DNA of 64,000 nucleotides, from contig BSBN01000254.1 in NCBI GenBank assembly GCA_027924645.1, positions 14,020,501 through 14,084,500 of the forward strand, written 5' to 3'. Below, one piece after another: positions 23,553-38,485 of the stretch (position 1 is the first letter of the stretch; each line of letters opens with the position of its first letter). Both the position numbers and the translations under genes were made by a program. Under the pieces are notes generated by a model. That model was not told where the DNA came from. It was given only the letters and a program-made list of their open reading frames with translations, and made no database searches. Source of the DNA: Cunninghamia lanceolata. Its lineage: Eukaryota > Streptophyta > Pinopsida > Cupressales > Cupressaceae.

Positions 23553-25426
23553 ACACAAAGTTCTCCAACCTCAAGAATGACTTGGATTTAGGCTCCAGAC
23601 TATCATAGTTGACTTTATCTCATCTCTAACAGGTTTACATGTTTCACCCTCTTCTTATGACTTCACCCTTCGTGCTAACGACTTTTTTAATTTAAATTTG
23701 ATGAAACAAAAAGAGTTTATCAAAGAAATTGTCAGATTTCTAAAAATATAAGATATGCTTAATTATCTTATTATTAAACAATTATTAATAATTTTCTATA
23801 TAGAGTGTGTTTGAAATCCTGATGGACACACTGATTGAAAAACATCCATAACTTTCAAATCATTTCATCTTTTTCAAATCTAAAAGATGTGTCATACTCT
23901 ATGCTTTTTTGTCTATAGTTTAAAAAAAAATTGAATTCCAATATTTTTGATCAAGTTAGGTTGGCTGGAAAATTACTTTTTAGTTTTTAAAAAAGTCACA
24001 ATAAAAAATTAATAACTATTTTTTTTTTGGAAAATAATTTCAAAAAAATATGCGTCACATTTGTGCATGAGTCCTTTACATATTTTTAAGTATATATTTT
24101 TCTCATACTTAGGTTGGTTGGAATGACACCCACTTTTTATTTTTGTTGAAAACATTAATAGTTATTCGCTGAATTATTCATTTTCACCAAGTAAGTTTAG
24201 TTTTTTTTAAGAAAAAAGTAGCCCATTAACTAGATTCAATTCTTTACAAATTTTTTTATTACATATTTTTCAAATTGTGTAGATAATCCATTCAAATTTT
24301 GACATGAACTTGCTTAAGTTTGTTTTTTAGTATTTTGATTGCCACTTAGAGGTATTGTTTGGCCCATCATGATCCTGCACTCACCCACAATCTTTACAAT
24401 ATTCAGACTAGGAAAATAGTTTATAATCAAAATGTCATTTTTAGAGAGATCAAGTATTCTCCTATTGAATGACCTAGAGAGGAAGAGAAATATGTGTAGT
24501 CTGAGCCACTCTCTGAGGAAGCTACAACTAATAAAGTATAAGAGGTTAAGGAAGGACCAATAAAGGGAGGTAATTATAATGAAGGGTATGTGCAGGATCA
24601 TGATGCGCCAAACTATACCTCTAAGTGGCAATGAAAATATAAAAAAATCAGACTTAATCAAGTTCGTGTGAAAATTTGAATGGATTATCTACACAATTTG
24701 AAAAAGATGTAAGAACAAAATTTGTAGAGAATTGAATATAGCTTATGGACTGCTATTTTTAAAAAAAACTAAATTTACTTAGTGAAAAATGAATATTTCA
24801 ACAAACATCTATTAAATTTTTCAGAAAAAAAAAAAAAAAAAAGTGGGTGTCATTCCAGCCAACCTAACTGTGAGCAAAAAAAATATTTTTTTTGAAACTT
24901 TGAAAATAAGTAGAGGACTCATGCTCGGATGTGACGCATATTTTTTTGAAATTTTTTTCCAATAAAGTAATTAGTTATGATTTTTTTATTGTGACTTTTT
25001 TTAAAAACTAAAACATAATTTTCCATCCAACCTAACTCGATAAAAAAAATCGGAATTCAATTTTTTTTTTTAACCAATAGCTAGAAAAGCATAAGTGTGA
25101 CGTAGCTTTTGGATCTCAAAAAGGTGAAACGGTTTGAAAGTTATGGATGTTTTTCAATTAGTGTGTCCATCAGGCTTTTAGACACACACTATATAGAAAA
25201 TTATTAATAATTATTTAATAAAATGACAACCAAATAAATCTTATATTTTTAGAAAGCTAACAATTTCTTTTATAAACCCTTTTCATTTTATCAATTTTGC
25301 ATAAAAAAAAGTTGTCAGCACAAAGAGTGAAGTTCGAAGAAGAGAGTGAAACCTATAAAAATGTTAGAATTGAGGGAAAGTCAACTATGACTATCCCAAG
25401 CCTACATACAAAGAAAAAGTGAAGCA

Positions 25427-28208
<2,782 letters not shown>

Positions 28209-28211
28209 ACA

Positions 28212-28249
<38 letters not shown>
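28212..28249. repeat. (TG)n(AG)n compound microsatellite
   Basis: About eleven TG units followed by about eight GA units, directly before the telomere-like block. Confidence 0.95.
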
Positions 28250-28250
<1 letters not shown>

Positions 28251-28254
28251 TTGC

Positions 28255-28787
28255 TTGGGGTTAGGGGTCAGGGTTTAGGCGCATTGTTTAGTGTTTATGA
28301 GTTTAGCATTGCTCAAGTTTAGGGTTTAGGGTTTAGGGGAATTATTTAGGGTTTAGGTTTCAGTGGAATTATTTAGGGTTTAGGGGTTTAGGGTTGCTCA
28401 GGTTTAGGGTTTCTTGGGTCTAGGGGCATTATTTAGGGCTTATGGTTTTGGGGTTATGGGTTAAGGTTTAGAGGTTTAGGGTTTAGGGTTTAGAGAGAGA
28501 TAGAGGACTAATAGGGAGATATAGAGGAGACCAAGGGGAGAGATAGGGAAATAGAGAGTGAGGGACATGACTAGAGACATAGGGAGAGAGATTGAGAGGT
28601 AGAGGGACAAAGACAATAGGGAGATAGGGGAGAGATAGGGAGATAGAGGTTTAGGGTTACTTGGGTTTAGGGGTTTGGGGTTTAGGGTGTAGGGGTTTAG
28701 GGTTTCTCGTGTTTAGGGGTTAGGGGTTAGGGTTTAGGGGCATTATTTAGTGTTTAGGGTTTATTGTAACTTAGGGGTTAGGGGTTC
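28255..28787 (+). repeat. Degenerate plant telomere-like repeats, G-rich strand
   Basis: Many TTTAGGG and variant units (GTTTAGGGGCATTATTTAGGG, GGTTTAGGGTTTAGGG) alternate with blocks of GGGAGATAGAG type at about 28495-28650. TTTAGGG is the standard land-plant telomere unit. Gypsy A inserted at the right edge and the block resumes at 35725. Confidence 0.9.
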
Positions 28788-29919
28788 TGGTGCAAGAGCA
28801 CCTAGAAAATCATGTTTTGTGTTGTAATAAGGTCTATTTGACCAAAGCATTTTCATTTCTGTTTGTAAGTCCCAAGTGACCTAGGTCATATTGGTCAAAT
28901 TGTTAGTCTCAAGACGGTTGGTCTCCTAGTCACTTGGAATCAGTTGGTTTTCTCCCAGCTGCTTGGAATCTATTGGTTTTCCTCAGGGCGAGTTTATAAA
29001 CCCAGAGGAATGAACCAAATGAGAATATTGTAATCAGATCGAAGAAGTGTGACCAAATGTAATTGTGATTGTGCTAAGGAGAAATAGAACAATTCTATTC
29101 TGTCATTTTGATTTCCATTTCCTGTAACTGCAAATTGTATATCTGTAGATTTCCATTCTTTCTGTGCTTTTCGTTGTTGCAATATGTTGATGTGAAGCAT
29201 TCCACTGGTAAGATTTATGTCAAAATCAGTGGAATGGCTTCGTTGTATGAATATTTGTTTTGCTTCTTGTTTTTTTTCTTGCTCGGCGGTGCAGAGGATC
29301 CAGACAGTGCGAGTTGCACAGTAGGTTGACCTAGCATCTCCATGTGCTATGGTTCAGAAGAAGGTAAACTATGCATCAGTGTATTGGCGTAGCAAACCCT
29401 ACCGTGGCTGATAGTAATTGTCATGCCGACGAAAGAAGGTCAAAGTTGACATCGAGGTGATCGACGTATTGGCAACTCTAGAGTAAGTCCCACCGACGGA
29501 ACAAGTCTCGCTGAGGGTGTTGGTTCATCGGCGCATTAGCCAAAGATTGCAAGTGTTTGCTGACAGAATAAGTCTCACCAAAGGTAAATGCCATCAGTGA
29601 TCGGGAGATAAGTTGATAGATTCGCTAACGGGAAGGGTCTTGCCGATAAGGTCACAACTAACCAGCATGTTAACTGTCATAGTTAAGACGAAGGAGACTT
29701 AACTGCTATCGGTAGGAGGATGGAAGATTTGGCCGATAGAAGATGTCTCGCTGAAGTTAAAGTTGGTTGAGCTATCAGTGGTCATGGAGAGACCTAGGAA
29801 AGTCTTTCTGACGGTGATTGTCCAGCCGATGGTGACGGATCAGAGGCTCATTTATTAGTCTTGCCGATTGTAAGGAAATAGTGTCCCAGCCTACATTTTC
29901 CACTGTGCGCTCCCCATCA
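28788..29919 (+). repeat. Gypsy A 5' LTR (1132 bp)
   Basis: Starts TGGTGCAAGAGCACCTAG and ends GCTCCCCATCA. It holds a TATA box (28995) and, in its 3' half, many short segments built on CCGAT/ATCGG, CCGACG and their TG/CA-decayed forms. Confidence 0.93.
28995..29001 (+). promoter_or_regulatory. TATA box of gypsy A 5' LTR
   Basis: TATAAAC in the context GCGAGTTTATAAACCCAGAGG. It is conserved at 34779-34785 in the 3' LTR. Confidence 0.55.
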
Positions 29920-29922
29920 TAT

Positions 29923-29935
29923 TAGTATCAGAGCC
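29923..29935 (+). other. Gypsy A primer-binding site
   Basis: TAGTATCAGAGCC, the TGGTATCAGAGCC initiator-Met site with one G-to-A change, a few bases after the LTR. Confidence 0.8.
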
Positions 29936-30011
29936 TGAAAATATTTGGGCGGAAAGTCAAATTGAGGATTTGCAAGAGTGTTGGTGTCTAGGTGTTGTCT
30001 GTGAATAGTGT

Positions 30012-33000
30012 ATGTCAAACAGAGAGAGTGAGATAGAGGTGAAGAGGATGCCTTCCAAAAGTATGTTGCAAGATGCCATCAAGAAGCTGATCAAGGAGAT
30101 GCTTGAATCTAAGTTGGGAGAGTTCAAGTAGTCCAAAAGCAAAGATAGGGAAGATGAAAGTGACAGCAATGAAGGAGATACAGAAATTGATGAAACCAAT
30201 AAAAAGACAGAGGAGATACCAGTAGACCAGAGGGCATTTGTAAATGCATGGAAGTCAGTCAATAGGGACACCATAGATGGGTTACCTATGTATAGTGGAA
30301 GTATGGAAGCTGAAGAGGTGATTGACTAGATTGAGGCATTGAACAATCACTTCAAATACAAAGAAGACCCTAATGATAAGAGGGTTAAGTTGGCAAAGGC
30401 AAGATTGAAGGGATCTGCTCTTGCATGGTGGAATTATGAGCAAGGAGAGAGAGTCAAGGAGGGGAAGAATATGATAACCTCCTGGGAAAGGATGAAGACC
30501 AAAATCAAGGCACAATTCTTACCTCTGGATTATAACATGCAGATGTATAAGAAATTGTAGAACCTCAAACAGAGAGACCTTGATGTGAATTCATACACAC
30601 AAGAGTTTCATAAACTCAGTCTCAGATCAAAGAGACAAGAAGAAGAGTCAGAGAAAGTGGCCAGGTATTTGAATGGCCTAAGGATGAACATCCAAGATGA
30701 GATCAGCATCTTAGCACTAGAAATAGTGAACAAGTGTTTCCAAATGGCCTTAAGGGTTGAAGAGAAGATAAAGAGAAAGAGTGAGTAGAATAATAGAGGT
30801 AGAGGTGGAAGGAATTTTAGAGGTAGAGGTAGTTTTGGAGGAAGAAGTCCTAACTAGAGGCCTAGTGGCGAGTCTAGCCAAGAAGAGCAAGTTGGAGACT
30901 CCAGTAGCAGAGGAGGCTAACGAGGAAGAAGGCCTAATGGAAGAGGTGGGACAAGTGGATCGGGTAGAGGATCCAAATTCTCCAATATGAGATGTTATAA
31001 CTGCAATCAGATAGGGCACCTGACATACAAGTGTCTAGAGAAGGAAGAGAACCATTTTGATTCAAGATGATGCAAGGAGTGTGACATCTCTTGAAGTGAA
31101 TCTAGCATCAAAACTAGGAGAAAATCTGATGATCAAGAGAACACTGCTCAAGGAACCAGTGCAAACTGAATCATCACAAAGAAGGGCTTTGTTTAGAATC
31201 AACTGCAAGATCCAAGGTAAGGTTTGTAAAGTTATTATTGACTCTGGTTCTACTGATAATATTATATCTTTGGAAGCAGTGAATAAGCTGAATCTAGAAA
31301 AGATACCCCATAGCAGTCCATATAAAGTCAATTGGTTGACTAAGGGGTAGCACATACTCATCAATGAACAAGCATGGGTAGAATTTAGTTTTGGGGGGTA
31401 TAGAGATAAAATTTTGCTTGACATCCTTCCAATGGATGCTTGCCATCTTTTGTTAGGTAGACCATGGCAGTTTGATAGAAAGGCTCATCATGATGGAGAA
31501 AAGAATGCTTACTCATTCCAAAAGGATGGTGTGACTTATAGGATACAATCATTGGTAGAAGAGGATCCACAACATGTAGGGTCTAGTGTAATGATGGTAG
31601 GAGAGAAAGAATTCATGGATACATTAAAGGAAGGTGATGGAGTAGGTTTTGGTTTGATTGTGAAGCCTAAGGGGGAAAATAAGGAAAATGTGAGAGAAGT
31701 AGGGCCTAAGGAGGTCAGAGATTTGCTTGAGAGTTACAAAGGAGTGATTGCAAAAGATATACTAGATTCCCTACCACCTGTCAAAGACATTAGACATCAG
31801 ATAGACCTCATACTAGGAGTGGTACTTCCTAATAAGGTAGCATATAAAATGACCCCTCAGCAGAATGAAGAGATAGCAAACCAGATTCAAGAACTCCTAA
31901 ACAAAGGGCTGATAAGGAAGAGCCTTAGCCCATGTGCAGTACCTACTATTTTAGCCCTAAAGAAGGATGGGAAATGGAGACTGTGTACTAATTCTAGGGC
32001 AATAAATAGGATAACCATCAGGTATAGGTTTCCTATTCCTAGAATTGAAGACCTAATGGACTATTTGGGAGGTGCTACCTATTACTCTAAGATAGACTTG
32101 AAGAGTGGGTACCATCAGATAAGGATAAGAGAAGGGGATGAGTGGAAGATAGCTTTCAAAACCAATGAAGGGTTGTATGAGTGGCTTGTGATGCCGTTTG
32201 GTCTTTCAAACACCCCTAGCACCTTTATGAGGCTGATGAATGAGGTGTTGTAGGAATTCATAGGGAAATTTGTGGTAGTCTACCTTGATGATATCTTGGT
32301 GTTCAATAAGAGCAAGGAAGAGCACTTGGAACATTTGGAGATAGTCTTGAAGAGGCTGCAAGATCAGAAGTTACTGATAAACTTGGAAAAGTGTGACTTC
32401 ATGAAACAAGAATTGGTGTACCTAAGTTTTGTCATCTCTAAGGGTGATTTGAAAATGGATCTTTCCAAGGTAGAGGCTATTTTGAATTGGCCTACACCTC
32501 GGACAGCAGGAGAGGTTAGAAGTTTCCATGGCTTGGCCACATTTTACAGGAAATTTATTAAGAACTACAGTGATATTTGTGCACCTATGTTAGAGACCAT
32601 CAAGGGTGGAGGCAAGATGAAGTTTGTGTGGACAAAAGAGGAAGATCAGAGTTTTAAAAGTCTGAAATAGAAAGTTGCCAAGTATCCTGTCTTAGTACTT
32701 CCTGATTTTAATAAGGTTTTCACAATTGAATGTGATGCAAGTGGGCTGGCCATAGGAGCAGTGTTGAGCCAAGAAGGTAGACCAGTAGCCTTCTTTAGTG
32801 AAAAGTTAAATGAAGCCAAGAGGAAGTACTCCTCTTATGATTTAGAGTTGTATGCTATGGTACAAGCTCTGAAAAAATGGAGGCACAACTTGCTTCCTAA
32901 GAAATTTATTGTATACATTGACAATCATGCTCTCAATTTTTTGAATGGATAGGAAAAGCTCAGACATAGACACATGAAATGGGTGGAAAGTCTTCAAGCA

Positions 33001-34539
33001 TAGACCTTCATCATCAAGCATAAGAAAGGAATAACACATAAGGTTGTTGATGCTTTAAGCAGAAGGGTGTTGACAGTGCAAGAAGTGCAGCTACAAAGCA
33101 TGGGTGTTGAGGCACTCAAAGGGTTGTATGAAAAGGACCATGATTTCAAGGAGATTTACAAGGTATGTAGTGAGTTTGCCAATGCTTTCCACAGTGAATT
33201 TTTAGATTATCCATTGCAGGATGGACTTTTGTTTAAAGGAAGTCAACTATGTATTCCTAAGTGTTCAATGAGGGATAATATAGTGAAGGAGAAACATAGT
33301 GGTGGTTTAGGAGGACATTTTGGGCTCAATAAGACCTTAGATCTTGTAAGAAGGTTTTACTTTTGGCTGAGGATGCAATCTGATATTAGAAGGTTTGTTG
33401 AGAGTTGTATGATTTGCCAGAGAGCAAAGGGGGTCTCAACCAATGCAGGACTATACCAACCTTTGCCCATACCAAACAGACCTTGGGAAAGTTTGAGTAT
33501 GGATTTTGTGATGGGATTGCCCAAGACAAGGACGGGTTATGACAGTGTGTTTGTTTTGGTAGATAGGTTCAGCAAGATGGCTCACTTTATTCCTTGTAAG
33601 ACCACCAATGATGCTAGTTATATTATAGGTTTGTTCTTTAAAGAAATTGTTAGGATTCATGGGTAACCTTTAAGTATTGTATATGACAGAGATAGCCAAT
33701 TTGTGGGACATTTCTGGAGAACCTTGTGGAAAATATTGGGTACAAATTTGTCTTTTAGTTCAGCCTATCATCCTCAGACTGATGGCCAAACTGAGGTTGT
33801 GAATAGGTCACTAGGCAATCTATTGAGATGTTTGACAAGAGAACATGGTAGTAGTTGGGATGTGGTACTCCCACAAGCAAAATATGCCTATAATGATTCT
33901 ACAAACAGAAGTATAGGTCTAAGTCCTTTTGAAGTTGTCTATGGTAGTCATCCTAGAGGAATTTTTGAATTGCAAGATGTTCAAGGATTAGACAAAAGGA
34001 GTGGACATGATGATGCATTTGTAGAGGCTATGAAAGAGATCCATCAAAGAGTCAGAGATACTCTACACCAAAACAGTCAGAAGATCAAGGCTAGAGTGGA
34101 TCAAAGAAGAAGGGATGTGTAGTACCAAATAGGAGATATGGTCATGGTTCATCTCAACAAAAATAGACTGCCCAAGGGAAGCCACAACAAGTTGATGATG
34201 CAAAAAATTAGACCTTGTTGGATTTTGGAGAAATATGGTCCTAATGCTTACAAAATTGAACTCCCTGATGATATTGCTATTTCATCTATATTCAGTGTTG
34301 CTGATTTGACATTATATAAGAGTCCTGATATAGGAGAAGGTACAACAGATTCTATCCAAGACAATGCAGAGTGGGTACAGTATTTACCGCCTAAGAAACC
34401 ACCAAAGATGGAGTGCATCTTGGATAGCAGGACAGCCAAGAAGACAAGAAATCAGACCTATTTTGAGCACTTAGTCAAATGGCAAGGACTTCCAGACTCA
34501 GAGGCCACATGGATACTGGAAGAAGACATCAAAAAGTAG
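30012..34539 (+). pseudogene. Gypsy A gag-pol remnant with chromodomain
   Basis: Gag starts at 30012 (MSNRESEIEV); a retrotransposon gag domain with ALAWWNYEQGERVK lies near 30420 and an intact zinc knuckle CYNCNQIGHLTYKC near 31000. A frameshift near 31050 leads into pol: protease IIDSGSTDNIIS (31235), reverse transcriptase with [13 protein letters not shown] and VVYLDDILVF (32090-32305), RNase H with [14 protein letters not shown] (32725), integrase with the zinc segment ending CMICQRAKG (33410), DFVMGLPKTRTGYDS and SSAYHPQTDGQTEVVNRSL (33490-33810), and a C-terminal chromodomain YFEHLVKWQGLPDSEATWI (34460-34515). At least a dozen in-frame stops occur, mainly TAG at former Gln codons (31348, 32950) and one at a Trp codon (30328). 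Inactive. Confidence 0.93.
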
Positions 34540-34600
34540 GGTGGTGATTTGTAACAGCTAGTCTTTAAGAGGACTTGAGACAACTTTCACCCGGGGAGTA

Positions 34601-35724
34601 TGGTGCAGGAGCACCTAGAAAATCATGTTTTGTGTTGTAATAAGGTCTATTTGACCAATGCATTTTCATTTCTATTTGTAAGTCCTAAGTGACTTAGGTC
34701 ATATTGGTCAAATTGTTAGTCTCAAGACGGTTGGTCTCCTAGCCGCTTGGAATCGGTTAGTTTTCCTCAGGGCAAGTTTATAAACCCAGAGGAATGAACC
34801 AAATGAGAATATTGTAATCATATCGAAGAAGAAGTGTGATCGAATGTAATTTTGATTGTGCTAAGGAGAAATAAAATGATTATTTTCTATCATTTTGATT
34901 TCTGTTTCATGTAACTACAAATTGTATAGCTGTAGATTTCCATTATTTTTGTGCTTTCTGTTGTTGCAATATGTCGATGTGAAGCATTCCACTAGTAAGA
35001 TTTCTGTCGAAATCAGTGGAATGGCTTTGTTGTATGAATATTTGTTTTGCTTCTTGTTTTGTTTTTCCTATTTGGCAGTGTAGAGGATCTAGACAGTGTG
35101 AGTTGCACAGTAGGTTGACCTAGCATCTCCATGTCCTAGGGTTCAGAAGAAGGTAAACTGTGCATCGGTGTATCAGCATAGCAAACCCCAAGGTGGCTGA
35201 TAGTAATTGTCATGCTGACGAAAGAAGGTCAAAGTTGACATCGGGGTGATTAGTGTATTGTCAGCTTCGGAGTAAGTCCCACCGATGGAACAAGTCTCAC
35301 CGAGGGTGTTGGTTCATCAGTGCATCAACCAAAGATTGCAAGTGTTCACCGATAGAATAAGTCTCACCAAAGGTAAATGCCATCGGCGCATCGGGAGATA
35401 AGTTGATAGATTCACCGACGGGAAGGGTCTTGCCAATAAGGTCACAATTAACCAGTGTGTTAACCATCACGGTTAAGACGAAGGAGACTTAAACGCTATC
35501 AGACATTGGTAGGAGGATGGAAGACTTGGCCGATAGAAGATGTCTTGCAGAAGTTAAAGCCGGTTGAGCTATTGGTGTGAGTTTGGTCACGGAGACACTT
35601 AGGAAAGTCTTTTTGATGGTTATTGTCTAGATGATGGTGACAGATCGGAGGCTCATTTATTAGTCTTGCCGATTGTAAGGAAATAGTGTCTCGGCCTGTG
35701 TTTTCTGTTGTACGCTCCCCATTA
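34601..35724 (+). repeat. Gypsy A 3' LTR (1124 bp)
   Basis: Starts TGGTGCAGGAGCACC and ends GCTCCCCATTA (CA decayed to TA). It aligns with 28788-29919 with numerous differences, mostly transitions. Confidence 0.93.
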
Positions 35725-36410
35725 CGTTTAGGTTTAGAGGTTTAGGGTTTAGGGTTTATAGAGAGAGGAATGATAGGGAGATATAGAGGAGACTGAGGAG
35801 AGAGATAGGGAGATAGAGAGTGAGGCACATGGCTAGGGACATAGGGAGAGAGATTGAGAGGTATAGAGATCATAGAGATAGGGAGATAGGGGAGAGATAG
35901 GGAGATAGAGGTTTAGGGTTGATTAGATTTAGGGTTTAGGGGTTAGGGGTTAAGGTTCAGGGGCATTATTTAGGGTTTAGGTTTTATGGTTTAGGGGTTA
36001 AGGTTTAGAGGTTTAGTGTTTAAAGAGAGTACCAATAAGGAGATATAGAGAGTGAGGGACATGGCCAAAGACATAGGGAGAGATAGGGATATGGAGAGTA
36101 AGGGACATGGCCAGAGACATAGGGAGAGAGATTGAGAGGTAGAGGAATGATAGAGATAGGGAGATAGGGAGATAAAGGTTTAGGGTTGCTTAGGTTTAGT
36201 GTTTAGGGTTTAGGGGTTTGGGCTTTAGGATTTAGGGGTTTAGGGTTTAGGGTTTAGGGCTTAGGGCTTAGGGGCATTATTTAGGGTTTATGGTTTAGGG
36301 GTTAGGGATTAGGGTTTAGGGTTTAGGGGTATTATTTAAGGTTTAGAGGTTTCTAGGGTTGCTTGAGTTTAGGGTTTAGGGGCATTATCCAGGGTTTATA
36401 GTTACATGTC
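35725..36410 (+). repeat. Telomere-like repeats, G-rich strand (continued)
   Basis: TTTAGGG variants alternate with AGGGAGATAGGGAGATAGAG blocks, continuing the block cut by gypsy A. The tract ends at CAGGGTTTATAGTTACATG near 36410. Confidence 0.9.
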
Positions 36411-36759
36411 AAAAGAAGTCTTTCTCTCTAAATCCCTCAACCCTAAATATTGTCCCTAATCCCTAACCCATAACCCCTAAACCATAAACCTAAGCAACCC
36501 TAAAAATCTATCTCTAGGTATCTCTCCCTTATCTCCCTCTCTTTATCATCCCTCTACCTCTAAATCTCTCTCCCTATTTCTCTAAACATCTCACTCACTC
36601 TCTATCTCCCTATCTTTCCCTATGTCTCCTCTATCTCTCCCAATCTATCTCCTCTCTCCCTACCTATCTATCTCTCCCTATCTCTTGCCTCTCTCTCCCC
36701 TATCATTCCTCTATCTCCCTATCTCTCTGGACATCTTGCTCACTCTCTATCTCCCTATC
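36411..36759 (-). repeat. Telomere-like repeats in opposite orientation, then CTATCTCC repeats
   Basis: After about 36420 the strand flips: CCCTAAAT, CCCTAATCCCTAACCC and CCCTAAACC, then CTATCTCTCCCTATCTC repeats, the complement of the GGGAGATAGAG blocks. Gypsy B inserted at CTATC; the CT-rich repeat resumes at 44879. Confidence 0.85.
36755..36759. other. Target-site duplication CTATC, left copy (gypsy B)
   Basis: CTATC precedes TGATAGGGAGG and recurs at 44879-44883. The duplication lies in a CTATCTCC-rich tract, so a match of five is less telling than usual, but it falls exactly at both LTR ends. Confidence 0.85.
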
Positions 36760-38463
36760 TGATAGGGAGGACTCTAGGCTGCCTGCTCTGCATCCTGTAG
36801 GTGTACAAGACTGTTGACAACACTAGCCTTCCTACCAATTCAAAGTGCTAAAAGACATACTCCTTGCAGAGATGGAAAACTCTACTTCTCTGCTTGGTGT
36901 GGGACACATACATTGTCCTCACTGCTTCCCAGATACTGCCTCAATGGCACATAACTTTCTGAGCCCGTTGCCCACCCTTCTCACTCTGTTCAAGGGTCTG
37001 GACTGCTTGGTGCTCACTTTCTTTCTCTCTACTTTTCCACCTCTGCAAATCTATTTATCCTACTTGTCTATCTAGCCGGACTCCTTACTGAGCTCGCCTA
37101 GAACAAGCATGCATTGCCTCTAGCCGGCAATCCGACCACCCCACAAAAGAAAAACAAACAAAAATCATGGTTCTGTTTGATGATCTCCATACTGTACATT
37201 GGGATTTGAAGAATCATCAGAACAGAGTTATGGTTTGCAAAAGAAAACAAAATTGCAGAAACAGAAATGACTAATCTATTTCAGAATGATAAGTGAAAAC
37301 AGAACAGAATATACAAATGATTGAACTGTTGTATTTTATTTCTATTCAAAAATTCTGATTACATTAAAGTGCTTCACACACCAAAATTCACTTCTTCAAT
37401 TCTTCTCCTCTCTACCCTCTCTACAGGAAGAATGTTACATTTTATATGAATTCCATGTCCGTTACAGGACGGTTCAGTTACCAGACGCTTCGTATTCTAA
37501 CTGCTGGTTGAATTCTGCATTTTCTTGACAGTCGGCCAGACTTACCATGATGTCTCTCCAACACATTGTATCGGCAAAACGGATGACTATCGGCCTAGCC
37601 TAAGTCCCTTCCGCCGATGGACCATTTCTCTCTAACGTAACTGTTTGCGGTTTGGTTCTCGCCTATCGACGAGACGTCAACTATCGACAGCTTCTAAACT
37701 GCTCTTGCTGATAAACTCCATCTTGCCGATGGCACCTTCTAAACCAACTATCGGCGTGACTTTAGCATCGGCCAAACCTTCGATTCCTCCGCCGATGTTA
37801 TTTCTCTCGCCGATGTGTTTTGCATCATATTTACTTTCGCCAAGACTAACCCCCCGTCGGTATAACTTAAAACCTATTCGCCGATAGCATCGGTCATACC
37901 GATGCTCCTTCTATCGGCGTAACTTCACCATCCTCTTGCCGATGTGTCCCCATCGTCGAGACTCCTCCCATCGGCAAACCCGTCCATTCTCCTGCCGACA
38001 ATAAATCTCATGCCGATATGCTTATGGCAACTCTCCGTCGGCCAAACATTTGGTCGTCGGTGAAACTATTCCATCAGTCTCTGATATCATTAGTCTTGCC
38101 GACCATTCTATCCTGTCAGTATAACTTCCTGCTGGTATACTTCTCTGTTCGGCCAGACTAATTCACTTGGTCATCGGTGAGACACCATAGCGTCGGTAGA
38201 CTCCATACTTATTATCCCGACGACGTCTCTCTTGCCGATAGACCAAAATACAATATCCTCGGCGAACCAAGATGCATCTTATGCCGATGCCACTTTCGAA
38301 CACAACCGTCGGTGTAACTCTTTCCTCTCTCACCCCGATGAATTTCAAAAGTGAATAGGTATAAACTCCTTCCCGCTTTGCCCTATTTTGAAAATTCAAA
38401 ACATCACAACAAAATGCAAACATATATACACATGGGCTCCAAGCCCTTGGTGCTCCTGCACCA
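36760..38463 (-). repeat. Gypsy B 3' LTR (1704 bp)
   Basis: On the plus strand begins TGATAGGGAGGACTC and ends GGTGCTCCTGCACCA. The part from about 37530 to 38340 is packed with GCCGAT/ATCGGC and GTCGGT/ACCGAC motifs. Open frames seen across it are not genes. Confidence 0.97.
37440..37446 (-). promoter_or_regulatory. TATA box of gypsy B LTR
   Basis: TATAAAA on the minus strand in the context TCATATAAAATG, with CT/GA-rich sequence just downstream. It is conserved at 43855-43861 at the same LTR offset. Confidence 0.45.
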
Positions 38464-38476
38464 TACTCCCCCTGTG
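38464..38476 (-). other. Gypsy B polypurine tract
   Basis: CACAGGGGGAGTA on the minus strand, touching the start of the 3' LTR. Confidence 0.85.
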
Positions 38477-38485
38477 TGGAAGAAG

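Larger units (their letters stand above)
28788..35724 (+). mobile_element. Gypsy A: Ty3/gypsy chromodomain LTR retrotransposon, defective
   Basis: 5' LTR 28788-29919, primer site 29923-29935, gag-pol remnant 30012-34539, purine tract GGGGAGTA at 34593-34600, 3' LTR 34601-35724. Order protease-reverse transcriptase-RNase H-integrase is the gypsy order and a C-terminal chromodomain marks the chromovirus branch. The flanks GGTTC and CGTTT agree at only three of five positions, so the target duplication is decayed or obscured by the telomere-like repeats it landed in. Frequent stops show it is old. Confidence 0.93.

Noticed and set aside
28994..29329. Short frames on both strands near 29.1 kb
   Set aside because: They lie within the gypsy A 5' LTR and recur in altered form in the 3' LTR (34895-35083).
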